Positions 54,787 through 64,000 of a stretch of 64,000 bases of DNA are shown here, in pieces (position 1 is the first letter of the stretch; every line of letters begins with the position of its first letter). Position numbers and translations under genes: made by a program. The stretch lies in the NCBI GenBank assembly GCA_030762935.1, contig CM060898.1, forward strand, positions 96,268,781-96,332,780, written 5' to 3'. A model generated the notes under the pieces. That model saw only the letters and a list, made by a program, of their open reading frames with translations, searched no databases and was not told where the DNA came from. Origin of the DNA: Hymenopus coronatus (Eukaryota; Arthropoda; Insecta; Mantodea; Hymenopodidae).

Positions 54787-55443
54787 CTTTCTCTGACGTA
54801 ATGTTCATAGTAAATAGGGAAAGTATTGTATTCCACTGAAAAACTCGATACCGATATTCCACCGGAGGTAATTTTTAGGGTCCTCTGAAAAAAAGAAAAT
54901 AATTTTTAGAACAATTGCTGTGTATATGTATTTGTGTGTCTGAGAAACGAAATACATTGCATTGTTTTGGAAATAGCCTCTTAAACCATCTTGTTCTGGA
55001 TGAATTTTATATAATAGGTAAACCGTAAGCTATAGATAAAAACTTACTACACAAAAATGTAGATCTCGTTAAAACATACAATTTATGTCATATGCATTTT
55101 TTGTAGAGTTAACCATTTCCGAGATATTCCGTATTAATGGTTTCAGTTCTAAGCTACTTAAACTTTTCTCAAACGATTATTCATCTTTCTTTTCGTTTCT
55201 TATTTTTTACTTCAGGCAAGTAAAGATAACCGAATCCCAATTATTTCATGTAGATCGACTTTTAAACGATTTGATTTTCAACTAAGCCTAGTGCACTCCC
55301 TTATTTCTCTTCTAATTTCAAAGAAGCAATTAATAAGATCAATTCTGCTAATGATTAACATGATGTAGATGAAATAATAATCTTTTGTAAGAAACGTTTG
55401 TTTATGGAACAACTAGAGAAAGTCATGTGATTGGAACATATTA
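54787..55443 (+). repeat. Family H copy with an internal deletion
   Basis: ACTTTCTCTGACGTAATG, leader CGATACCGATATTCCACCGG, a GT tract (54922-54942), then a jump from GAGAAACGAAATACATTG to TTTTGGAAATAGCCTC, losing the ATACCAA palindrome and C-rich block. It ends CTAGAGAAAGTCATGTGATTGG. Confidence 0.85.
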
Positions 55444-55724
55444 TATTTGAAGTTTTATTTTCACTGTTTACGTATATACTAGTTCTAGGATATAGCCTAT
55501 TGATAAATAGAATGCACATGGGTGTTCCTGTAAAGTTTCTGAGAAACGCCCACGATAAATAATTTGAACAGATTCTTAAACATAACTTGTATTTTGTCTT
55601 TCTATTAACAAGAGCCGAAGAATGTATGACTCAGTACCTAGCTACCATCATACACACATACTGTGAATAAAATTTATAATGTAATCATAGTAAGAGCTAA
55701 GTATTAAAAAAACAAACCATTTTT
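55444..55724. other. Short low-copy spacer
   Basis: Nothing recognised. Confidence 0.4.
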
Positions 55725-55914
55725 ACTTTCTTAACCACATACAAGTTATATAGTAGATAGATGTTGCATTTCACCCGAAAATTCTATACCGAGATTTCAC
55801 CGGATCGGTTAAGTACAAAACTTAGTATCATCAAAGTATGTGACATAAAGATTTTCAGGAAAATCCCCCTACCCCAAACCAGCCTTACATGGAACATTTT
55901 TCAAATATTCTGAT
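55725..55914 (+). repeat. Family H 5'-end fragment
   Basis: ACTTTCTTAACCACATAC, CTATACCGAGATTTCACCGG, AAACTTAGTATCATC and CCCCCTACCCCAAACCAGCC. Cut off at TTTTTCAAAT, where an inverted full copy starts. Confidence 0.85.
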
Positions 55915-55919
55915 GTGTT

Positions 55920-56759
55920 CCATTCACATGACTTTCTCTACATCTTTGTAACAAATTATTGTTAGTAAACTTATTCTTCTATATAGTTCATGTCAATCGA
56001 GATAAGCATTAGCAGAAACGGTCTTATTGCTTAATTCTGTATAAGTAAGAAGGTAATAAGGAATACTCTAGGCTAAATCGACTGTTAAATGTTTTAAAAT
56101 ATGGTTACTATGGAATTGAAAGCTGTTTCTGTGCGTGGGCAGAAATTTTAAAGTTCCCGCATGAGAAATGTATAAGTATTTTAAAACTGAAACTAATAAC
56201 AAGGAATATCTCGAAAACGGTTAACTCCAAGAAAAAAAATGTATATAACATAAACTGGGTATTTTAACGAAATCTACATTTTTTTACAGTAAACTTTTTT
56301 TCATCTCTTAAGGTTTACTAATTATAGAAAATTCATCCAGAATAAACAGGTCTTCAGAAGCTGTTCCCAGAAGATTCAAGATATACGTTTTATTTGTGAT
56401 GGAAATGACTTTAATATGTGGTATTGTAATCAAAATCGTTGGAGCCATTTTTGAGAAAATCAACATTTTCGAAACATTTTCCGTATAAAGGGTGGTTTGG
56501 GTTGGGGTTTATTTTGAAATTCTGCGAGTCGCAACCTTGGAAGATACCAACTTAAATACCAAGTTTGGTATTTAACGATCTTTTTCGTTTTTGAGCTATA
56601 CTGTCCACACACACACCACACGAACCTTTTTCTAAAATGCCTTTTTTAAACTCGGGGGGGTCCTAAACATGTGTTTCCGGTGAAATCTCGGTATCGAATT
56701 TTTGGGCGGAATACAATGCTTCCTCTATACCATATGTACATAGTACGTGTAGAGAAAGT
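55920..56759 (-). repeat. Family H, full-length copy
   Basis: CTGATGTGTTCCATTCACAT, CATCTTTGTAACAAATTATT, TTAACGAAATCTACATTTTT, AATACCAAGTTTGGTATTTA, a short CA tract and CATATGTACATAGTACGTGT, ending AGAGAAAGT. Confidence 0.92.
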
Positions 56760-56881
56760 AAACATTTCTTTGGATTCAGGGTTCTCAAAACATGTATTTC
56801 CGGTGAAATCTCGGTATAAACTTTTGGGTGCAATACAACACCTTCTCTATACGCTATGTACATAGTACGTGTAGAGAAAGT
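56760..56881 (-). repeat. Family H 5'-end fragment
   Basis: TTCTTTGGATTCAGGGTTCT, TTTCCGGTGAAATCTCGG and GCTATGTACATAGTACGTGT, ending AGAGAAAG. Direct repeat of the end of the previous copy, in tandem. Confidence 0.9.
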
Positions 56882-57239
56882 AATAAAAGTATCCCATACG
56901 CGGCTTTCAACGTAACTTGGCCTTTTCGGCCTTTTTCATTTGAAAACTGTTCAAATTTCCTTAAAACCAATGAATTCAAGCTTTCTGATCGGGAATTAAT
57001 GGCTCACTCACTGGACAGTAACACACTATGCACCTGGCTAACGTGTCGAAAGATTATTGTTAATTTCGATAATGCTTCCATTATCTGTTAGAACTGTTAT
57101 AGCAAATATCTGATATTATTTATGAAATATATTCTTGCTTCATAAATTGTTCCTTTTGTTAATCCACATGGAAATGGTTCGCTCACTTGTTAACCCACTT
57201 TAGGCCCCGAGATAAAAGAGAGTATGGACACCCCATCCC
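56882..57239. other. Low-copy spacer
   Basis: An 87-codon plus frame starts inside the family H terminus and has no recognised domain. No supported gene. Confidence 0.4.
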
Positions 57240-57455
57240 AAAATGAGATCTATGGTGAAGCTGGAAAAGCTCTAAATTTTTTTTTTTTAAACGCCCGCTT
57301 TGACTACGTGCGGCACGGAATGAAGATGGAGCACCGTTGGAATGGGATTGCTGGGGAACGCCGCTTTGTCCACCACAAATCTCACATGCGGTCGGTTGGA
57401 ATCGAACTCTGGCCGTCTAGTGGTCTAACCAGTGGGCCACGGCCCGGCCTGTAAA
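57240..57455 (-). mobile_element. tRNA-derived SINE
   Basis: Minus-strand head GGCCCACTGGTTAGACCACT (A-box-like) and AGAGTTCGATTCCAACCG (B box) in a tRNA-like arrangement, followed by a body with GTGGACAAAGCGGCG. It ends in AAAAAAAA at 57281-57288. Confidence 0.65.
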
Positions 57456-57569
57456 ATACGGTGTTTTCATATCCTGTTTGATGGCAATTTTAAACACTTT
57501 CTACATCAGGGCCTCTCAAACGCCTAAATCGCACGCGGGTAAACCGAGTACATAGGTTCTCTGGCTTCA

Positions 57570-57846
57570 GTTTTTCCTTACTTGCACTTTCCTAATATGG
57601 GAAGTCGTTATTCATTTTTCTTTCTGCTGGTGAAACAAAGAAAACAGAATTTCAAATCACTCACATTTAAATATTTGACTATTGCATAAGCTTACTGTGT
57701 TTCCCTAATCCGGTTGCATTCACAATGAAATCTGCTATTAAAATATTTCTGCGGATTAACATGAAGTAGGTAGATGAATAAGCTTTTAAGACATATTTTG
57801 TTAAATAATGGGTGGAAAAACTCATGTGAGTGTAATAGATCATCAG
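57570..57846 (+). repeat. Family H 3'-end fragment
   Basis: GTTATTCATTTTTCTTTCTG, AATATTTGACTATTGC, GGATTAACATGAAGTAGGTA and GGTGGAAAAACTCATGTGAG, ending CATCAG|ATTTTTT. Confidence 0.8.
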
Positions 57847-58089
57847 ATTTTTTTGTCAAATTTCACAGACGATCAAGTAAAACAATAATTTCTAGGAAGC
57901 ATAGATGCAAAAATTAATATCAGCGGATTTATCGGTATTTTAAATTTAACATGCATTATTGAAGTAATTTTTTTATGTTTCATTTATATAGTCCCCTTTA
58001 ACATCTAAGGTTGTATCGGGGGCTTTGCATTAGGAATCAACTCGTTGTCTGTAGGTTCTTTACGTTGTTTTTTGTTTTTCTTAAACTCA

Positions 58090-58230
58090 CGTACATACTG
58101 CCAGACTCTGTGGGGGATAGAGAATAATTCTAATTAAAGAAAAGTTCCCCGCCCCAGCCAGAAACCAAACCCGGGACCTAGCGGCGAGAAGTCAGCTCGC
58201 TGACCATTCGACCACGGAGGCAATCTATTG
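58090..58230 (-). mobile_element. tRNA-derived SINE
   Basis: Minus-strand head GCCTCCGTGGTCGAATGGTC and B box CCCGGGTTTGGTTTC, then GCTGGGGCGGGGAAC and ATTATTCTCTATCCCCCAC. Related in layout to the head at 32508-32590. Confidence 0.65.
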
Positions 58231-58559
58231 AAGTCATTGCAGCAGAAGAAGGAAGATGTATTCTGGTGAGGCTTATACCATAGATGGTGGTGAGAGATAC
58301 GCAGGAAGACCACCAGAGTCAGCTCTGTGCGAAAATCATTGTGTACACATTCACAAAGCGCCAGGGGTTTAATTAGCAAGGATAGCGTTAACACATGTAT
58401 CTTTTAGCATACAACATAAATCTTCTGTGACGTGCGGCGAGATATCTTTCATCCATTGCATGACATTTGTTGCGTTTAATGAGTTTGAATAAGAAGTTCT
58501 TTCTTTTTAACAATCTATACGTACAATAAAATGCATAAGGCTACCTTAAAGACAAAAAT
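58231..58559. other. Low-copy spacer
   Basis: No supported gene. Confidence 0.35.
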
Positions 58560-59423
58560 CTGGTGCATTACTTACTCTCCATGACTTTCTTTAGGTGCTC
58601 TACAAACAAACTTCTTACAAACGATTATTCTTCTTTCTACACCATGCTAATCGAGATAAACATTACCAGAATGGTCTTACTATTTAGGTCCTTATAAGTA
58701 AAAGGGAACTAAAGGAATGCGCTATGCTAAGGTGATAGTCAACTGTTTTAAAATCTGTCTTTATGCGATTGTCATTGCAAATCGCTTCTTTGTTTTGCTA
58801 GGAGTAGAACAAAAGAAAAACGGACACCTCCTGTCTGTGAACATATACTCGTAATTACTTTACAATTGAAACCAATAACAAGGGATACCTCGTAACGGTT
58901 ACCTCCACAATAAAAACGTAAAGGACATAAATTGTGTTTTGACGAGATCTACATTTTTTTGTACAGTAAGTTTTTGTCTCTTACGGTTTAGTAGTTAAGC
59001 AAAATTTCGGCAAAAGTCACCCAGAATGGTCTTCAGAGGCTATTCCCAGAAAATTCAAGATATACATCTTATTTGGAATGTAAATATCTTTAATATACGG
59101 ATTTTAATCAAAATCGTTAGAGCCATTTTTTAGAAAATCTTCCATGTAAAGAGTAGTTTGTGGTGGGAGGATTTTCTTGAAAATCTTCGTGTCGTATCCT
59201 TGGAAGATACTAAACCTAAATACCAAGTTTGGTGTTTAACGGTATTTTCGTTTTTGAGCTATGCTGTTCAGAGACACAAACACGGACCTTTTTCTAAGAA
59301 TGCTTTTTTCGGACTCGTGACCCCAAACATATATTTCCAGTGAAATCTCGACTTCAAATTTTTGGGTGGAATACGATACCTTATCTATTCACTATGTGCA
59401 TCGTACGTGCGGGCCAGAGAAAT
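58560..59423 (-). repeat. Family H, full-length copy
   Basis: Diverged start CTGGTGCATTACTTAC, CATGCTAATCGAGATAAACA, TTTTGACGAGATCTACATTT, AATACCAAGTTTGGTGTTTA and almost no CA tract. It ends GGGCCAGAGAAATT. A plus copy follows 35 bp later. Confidence 0.9.
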
Positions 59424-59458
59424 TAAAAATAGTGCTTTCAAACAAATCGTGTGTTTTT

Positions 59459-59822
59459 ACTTTCTCTACATTGTACCTACATAGGGAAGGTATTGCACTC
59501 CACCCAAAAATTTGATGCCGAGATTTGAATTGAAGTACACGTTTTATGGCCCCCTGTGTCCAAAAAAAAAGCATTTTAGAAAAAGGTCCGTGTGTCTGTG
59601 AACACGATAACTAAAAACAAAAAGTCGGTAAAATACCAAACTTGATGTTTAAGTTTAGCATCTCTCAAGGATGCGACACGAAGATTTTGAGGAACATTTC
59701 TCCATCGCAAAATACCCTTTACACGGCAAAAATATTTCGAAAATTTTGACTACCTCAAAAAATGTTCTAAAGATTTGATTTAAATATCGCGTATTAAAGA
59801 TATTTACATGACAAATAATGTA

Positions 59823-59856
<34 letters not shown>

Positions 59857-60291
59857 TTTTCTGGGAATAGCCAACGAAGACCTCTACATTCTGGATGAAT
59901 TTTGCAGAATTTTGCAAAACTGATATACCGAAAGAGATAGACAAAAACTTACATATAAATATAGATCTCGTTAAAACACACATTTATGTTACGTACATTT
60001 TTTGTACAGCTAACCATTTCCGAGATATTTCTTGTTACTTTCTTTTTAATTTCCAAATGGAAAGTTGCTATTCTTTTTTTGCACCCATTCATTCAAAGAG
60101 GTTAATTTCAATTACATTAAATAACAGCTTTTAACCTACTGTATTCCCTTATTTCATTTCTACTTTGAAAGAACTGAGTAATAGAATTGTTTTTGCTAAT
60201 ATTTATTTCGACTAGCATGAAGTAGAGAGAGAAGAATAAGTTTTTGTAAGAATATCTTGCAGAGAAAGTCATGTGAACTGGAACACATCAG
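59459..60291 (+). repeat. Family H, full-length copy
   Basis: ACTTTCTCTACATTG start after GTTTTT, leader GATGCCGAGATTTGAATTG, an (AT)n tract and T-run at 59820-59853, AATAGCCAACGAAGACC and CTTGCAGAGAAAGTCATG. It ends CACATCAG. With the preceding copy it forms a large inverted repeat. Confidence 0.92.
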
Positions 60292-60599
60292 AATTGTTTT
60301 TTTTTTATTGAATGTCTTAATGGAACTCTACATAGCTGTTGAATGTGGGATTTTGAGTAAAATATTTGTTTTCTGGTGAATAACTTCCGTTGTCGAGGAT
60401 GCAGCGCGAGCTAAGGACGAGAGGCAGTAAAAGCTGTGGTTAGGAGGGCAACGACATCCGGAAGAGGAGGGACAGCAGTAAGAGGTTAGTTAGTTCAGTT
60501 TAGAAGGTATACTACACAGGTGGATGGGCCAGGTGATTCACATTAAGATTGGTCAGTAAGCTGACTTGCCTTGTGTTCCACGTTCCCAGTAGAGAGATA
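60292..60599. other. Low-copy spacer
   Basis: GA-richer patch near 60400-60480. No supported gene. Confidence 0.35.
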
Positions 60600-61060
60600 A
60601 GACGAAATAAAGATAGCATTTTGAATGGATATTTTTTGACGATACGGAAAACACCATATTCTTCAGAATATCCCGTAGACTAAAATCTTATGGCATCAAA
60701 TCACTAGAGCGTGGAGGCCAATCAAATGTACCACGGCGTCCAAAAGTAAATGGTGTGTTATTTATGGACGCTCTTTAACTACTGTGGTTCCCAGCGTCCC
60801 ATTCTAAATTGGGCGTGAAATACCGCTTAATTTTGCTCAGAGGCCTCTCTATCAGGCTTGAGGTTCTTTTACGTGCCGTAAATCTACGACACGGGACTAA
60901 CGGCTTTACTTCCCTTCCGAAGGAAGCCATTCTAAGGATTTTTACACTCGAAAAAACCCATGTCCTCCACCGGGTTACATGAAGTTCTCATGGTAACCAA
61001 TACACCACGGAGGGCGACCCACGGCATCCAATCCATCTCTGAATGAACTATTAAAAACTG
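60600..61060 (-). pseudogene. Tc1/mariner-superfamily DDE transposase relic split by a SINE
   Basis: With the SINE at 60742-61018 removed, the minus strand reads IQRWIGRRGTFDWPPRSSDL followed by MP, a stop, DFSLRDILKNMVF. This matches the widespread insect transposase C-terminal motif 'RWIGRRGPIEWPPRSPDLTPLDFFLWGYLKxxVY', in which the Asp of SPDL sits near the third acidic position. Upstream coding beyond about 61060 is unrecognisable. Inactive. Confidence 0.75.
60742..61018 (-). mobile_element. tRNA-derived SINE S3 with target duplication
   Basis: Flanked by CCACGGCGTCC (60731-60741) and CCACGGCATCC (61019-61029), an 11-bp duplication with one mismatch. The interrupted transposase codons become continuous once it is removed. 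Body matches 43722-44005 (GAGGCCTCTCTATCAGG, GGAAGCCATTCTAAGG). Confidence 0.85.
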
Positions 61061-62105
61061 CAAATGTTCAAACTAAAGTGGAGTGATGTCAAATGACTGT
61101 AGTTGCTCAGCATATGCAGCATTTCTAAACATACTGGTTAAGTAACTAACTCTACCTTTAAATAAGATCCTACTAATCCAATACTTGAAATTCCTCCCAG
61201 ACACACCAGGAACTTGAACTCTTTCTCGAGCATCTCGCGGGAGTTTGTGTCGGAACAATAAACACAATTATGGCGATAACAAAAGACGCATTGTCATATT
61301 TATATCAACAATGTTATAAAATAAATCTGAAGTGCATACGCGCGCAATAGATACCAAATTTACCTCGCTGCAGATTTTTATTGAGATATTTCAGTCGTTT
61401 AATGCCCAATAAACTGGTTCAGGCATGGGAACGAGAGGAGAGGTAGCGATTGAACGTGCCTTACTCATCCCACAGGAGAGGAGGATGGGGAGAGAGAGTG
61501 AAAAACTAAGAAGGAGCGCCTATTTTAGTGAGCGACCGGAAGAGAGAAGACGAGTCCTACGTTCGACGCTTAAATATAGCGATTGAGGAAGAAAGGAATG
61601 CTGTATTTGACACTCTGGCGAGTGATTGAGCAGAGAAAAGCTGCTTTGCACAATGTTAATTACAACGCTACGCGCAACAAAGAAAATAAAATGGGGGAAA
61701 AACTGAAAAGAGGCTAGGAGAAATGAACGAAGTCACCTGATAGATCGCTGCATCAGCATTTATTTATTTTTTTTCTGAACCCTTTTCTCTGCTTCCAACC
61801 TGAAAGTAGGAAATCGTATCTATTGACGAGCCCTGATTCTCTTGAATGGAGGACAGCCGTAAATTGATTTGCTGACAACCAGAGCCTCCCACATCCTCGT
61901 TGAGTGACATCACTAATTACTCGGCACTTCATGTAGTCCTGTAATTGACAGACTAAAGTACCACTTGTCTTGTGCAGAGGCCGGAGGAAGACGCAAAAGG
62001 GAAGTGTACTGACTGATGTGACCTGTTTGTTTGACTAATAACACAAGCATGAAGAGCTAATATTTGATATTCATGTGCCCCAAAACCGACTATATTATAT
62101 TACCG
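61061..62105. other. Low-copy segment
   Basis: Includes a GA-rich, slightly GC-richer stretch at 61430-61560. No supported gene. Confidence 0.35.
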
Positions 62106-63207
62106 TCTATCTCAGTGGTTCCCAAAATGGAGGGGGGGATGGAAACTCATAAGGGCGGAGAGGGGAAAACATTATGATAAACACAGACATTAACAATGAT
62201 GTTGATAATGATGATGACTGTTATAACACTGATTAAAATTAAGTATAAATCCATGTGCTTACCTATGTAACACGAGGCATCTTAATATGTGTTCTTTTAA
62301 ATCTCTTAAGCATGTTTTTTTGTTTCTGTTTAAATCTGTTAGTAATGTATTAAAGATATTATATCAGTTATTGTACACAATAAGAGTGAAATTTCTGCCA
62401 TTTATCAAAATTCTAGCTGTCATGGTTATTTAAATAATATTTGTATTGTCTAAATTCATGCTTGTAATAAAAATGAACCACGTAATGCATTTTAAAAAAA
62501 TAGCTTTTATAGTAAATGACTTTATAAATAGATCTGTAATTATGTATTTTGTATTAGCCCTAATTAGAGGAGAAAAATGACTTTTGTTACTCTCCAAAGC
62601 TCTTGATTTTTCAAAGTTTAATGATTTATTTACCAAATTTGGAGAATTATTTAGAAAAAGTAATATGCCCATTTTCTTTAATGTGCATTTGAGAGGCACA
62701 ATAAAATGCTCAAACAAACTAGTGAAAAATTGCATCTTATGGACAAGTTTGAGTATGGAAAAATGTTTGAAAAAGTTTGGGAGAAAATAAGATTTAAAGT
62801 TGGGGGTGCATATCAGAAAGCATGCATCTACGCATATATAACTTCAGTTAATTGATTGTTAAAGTTCTCCAAGTGGAAAAAAATGTGTTCTTTAAGTTTA
62901 ACATTTATATCACTTTATTATGAAATAAAAAATCTTTTAATTTTGCAGAATCTTTGGCCAAATTTCACAAATGCCTCACCCTAACTGTAATGCTTAGGTA
63001 TGGATAGTACGTTTACTCTTGATGCCCCAATTAAGAATTTCAGTACTTACTGTTTACTTTATTGCTTCTGATTGGAAATATAATTAAGTAAACACCCTAC
63101 TGAGAAATCTAAATTCATTTTAATTAAATTAATTGTATTCCATAACTTTTACTGATGTATACAAGTTTATTTAAATTGTATTAATCTAGAAATTAATAAA
63201 CAAAATA
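62106..63207. other. Low-copy AT-rich segment with a hAT-like terminus
   Basis: CAGTGGTTCCCAAA at 62113 resembles the short terminal repeats of many hAT transposons, but no inverted partner was found downstream. Short open frames on both strands (62430-62790) have no recognised domain. Confidence 0.3.
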
Positions 63208-64000
63208 GTGTATTTGTTACATTCACATGACTGTCTCTACCTATTCTGCAACAAATTATTCTTACAACTTACACTTCAACTACTTCACTCTAATACAGAT
63301 ATGGTCGTTGTGTGATGGGTTTAAATTTCGTTCTCCATGTATGACTAGATGACGGGCGGGAGGGGGGAGGGGGAGGAGAAAGAAAAAATGAAGAACGATT
63401 TCTCATTTGTTAAATGTATAGGAACGTATTGGGGAAATTTAAAGAAGATGTCAGAAACATCTCGGAAGAATACCACAAAACAACGTGTTTAACTAAATTG
63501 TGTGTTTTAATGAGATCTACATTTTTGTGGAGTAACATTTTGGCTATCTCTTACAGTTTACCAGTTGTGTAAAGCTCATCCAGAGCAAGTCAGAGGCTAT
63601 TCCTATAAAATTAAAGATATACATTCTATTTGTGATGTAAATACATTTAATATATGGTGTTTTAATCAAAATCATTAGAGCCCTTTTATAGAAAATCGAA
63701 CGTTTCGAAAAATATTCCATGTAAAGGACAATTTGGGGTTGGGTTGATTTTTCTGAAAACCTTCTTGTCGCATCTTTGGAAGATACTAAACTTAAATACC
63801 AAGTTTGGTATTTAACCTACTTTTTGCTTTTGAATTATGCTGTTCACAGACAGACACAAACACACACTAGGGCATTTTTTAAAAATGCTTCTTTGGATTC
63901 AGGGATACTCAAAACATTATTTCCGATGAAATCTCGATATTGAATTTTTGAGTGGAATGAAATGCCTTCTCTACCTATTATATTATTTTACATGGTAGAG
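63208..64000 (-). repeat. Family H, full-length copy reaching the window end
   Basis: TGTATTTGTTACATTCACAT, TTACAGTTTACCAGTTG, AATACCAAGTTTGGTATTTA, a short CA tract, GATATTGAATTTTTGAGTGG and the terminal CTTCTCTACC palindrome region up to TGGTAGAG at the last base. Confidence 0.9.

Noticed and set aside
62113..62126. hAT-like terminus CAGTGGTTCCCAAA
   Set aside because: No inverted partner or 8-bp duplication could be found by eye; the motif is short enough to occur by chance.
1..64000. CRISPR array or prokaryotic defence system
   Set aside because: Repeats are long, dispersed and on both strands with no regular spacers, and all genes or relics are eukaryotic.

Overview
The window is nuclear DNA from a large, AT-rich, repeat-swollen animal genome, most likely an insect or another arthropod. 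The evidence is a eukaryotic tRNA-Lys gene, several tRNA-derived SINE families, relics of Tc1, mariner, hAT and another DDE transposase, at least four non-LTR retrotransposon relics, abundant microsatellites, and a nuclear copy of mitochondrial nad4 that only makes sense in the invertebrate mitochondrial code. I see no bacterial operon, CRISPR array or intact protein gene. I cannot assign the species; the SINE and LINE mix would fit a big polyneopteran-type genome, but that is a guess.

The dominant component is one interspersed repeat, called 'family H' here. About 40 copies and fragments on both strands cover roughly 40% of the window. In plus orientation a complete copy is about 0.75-0.9 kb and non-coding. 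It begins ACTTTCTCTAC followed by a palindrome around TATGTACATA. Then come TTCGATACCGAGATTTCACCGG, a variable (GT)n tract, the palindrome ATACCAAACTTGGTAT, a C-rich block (ACCCCAAACTACCC), and AATTTTCTGGGAATAGCCTC. A conserved GCTAAT...ATTAGC hairpin follows, then GTAGAGAAAGT (inverted copy of the start), and finally a short stem-loop (ATGTG, 7-nt loop, CACAT) ending CAG before a T-run. Subterminal inverted repeats, an internal microsatellite, a 3' stem-loop and insertion into T/A runs resemble the published layout of Helentron-associated elements (HINE/DINE-1). That assignment is inference, and no helicase or Rep gene is present. Copies insert into each other repeatedly (23.8-24.9, 27.8-30.4, 41.4-42.3, 47.1-48.7 and 49.7-50.7 kb) or sit head-to-head or tail-to-tail as long inverted repeats.

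Layout: 0-6 kb, SINE fragments, family H copies (one carrying the nad4 NUMT) and a SINE with a 13-bp target duplication. 6-7.6 kb, a Jockey-like LINE 3' end and a GC-rich block. 8.5 kb, a possible terminal coding exon. 11.97-13.75 kb, a Tc1-like element split by a family H copy. 13.8-16.5 kb, mostly low-copy sequence ending in a convincing internal exon (16235-16364) and a tRNA-Lys(TTT) gene that starts 20 bp past its splice donor. 17-26 kb, SINEs, family H and a second dispersed repeat (R2). 26.7-27.3 kb, a hAT relic. 27.8-31 kb, a nested family H block. 33 kb, a foldback. 36.6-38 kb, decayed LINE ORF2 pieces including a YADD motif. 38-52 kb, family H with SINEs and an endonuclease-reverse-transcriptase LINE relic. 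53.2-54.3 kb, a mariner pseudogene. 55-64 kb, more family H, SINEs and a DDE transposase relic split by a SINE with a TSD.

Functionally, the only parts likely to be active are the tRNA gene and perhaps one or two exons of an unrecognised plus-strand host gene whose introns hold everything else. Family H boundaries were read by eye and may be off by several bases.
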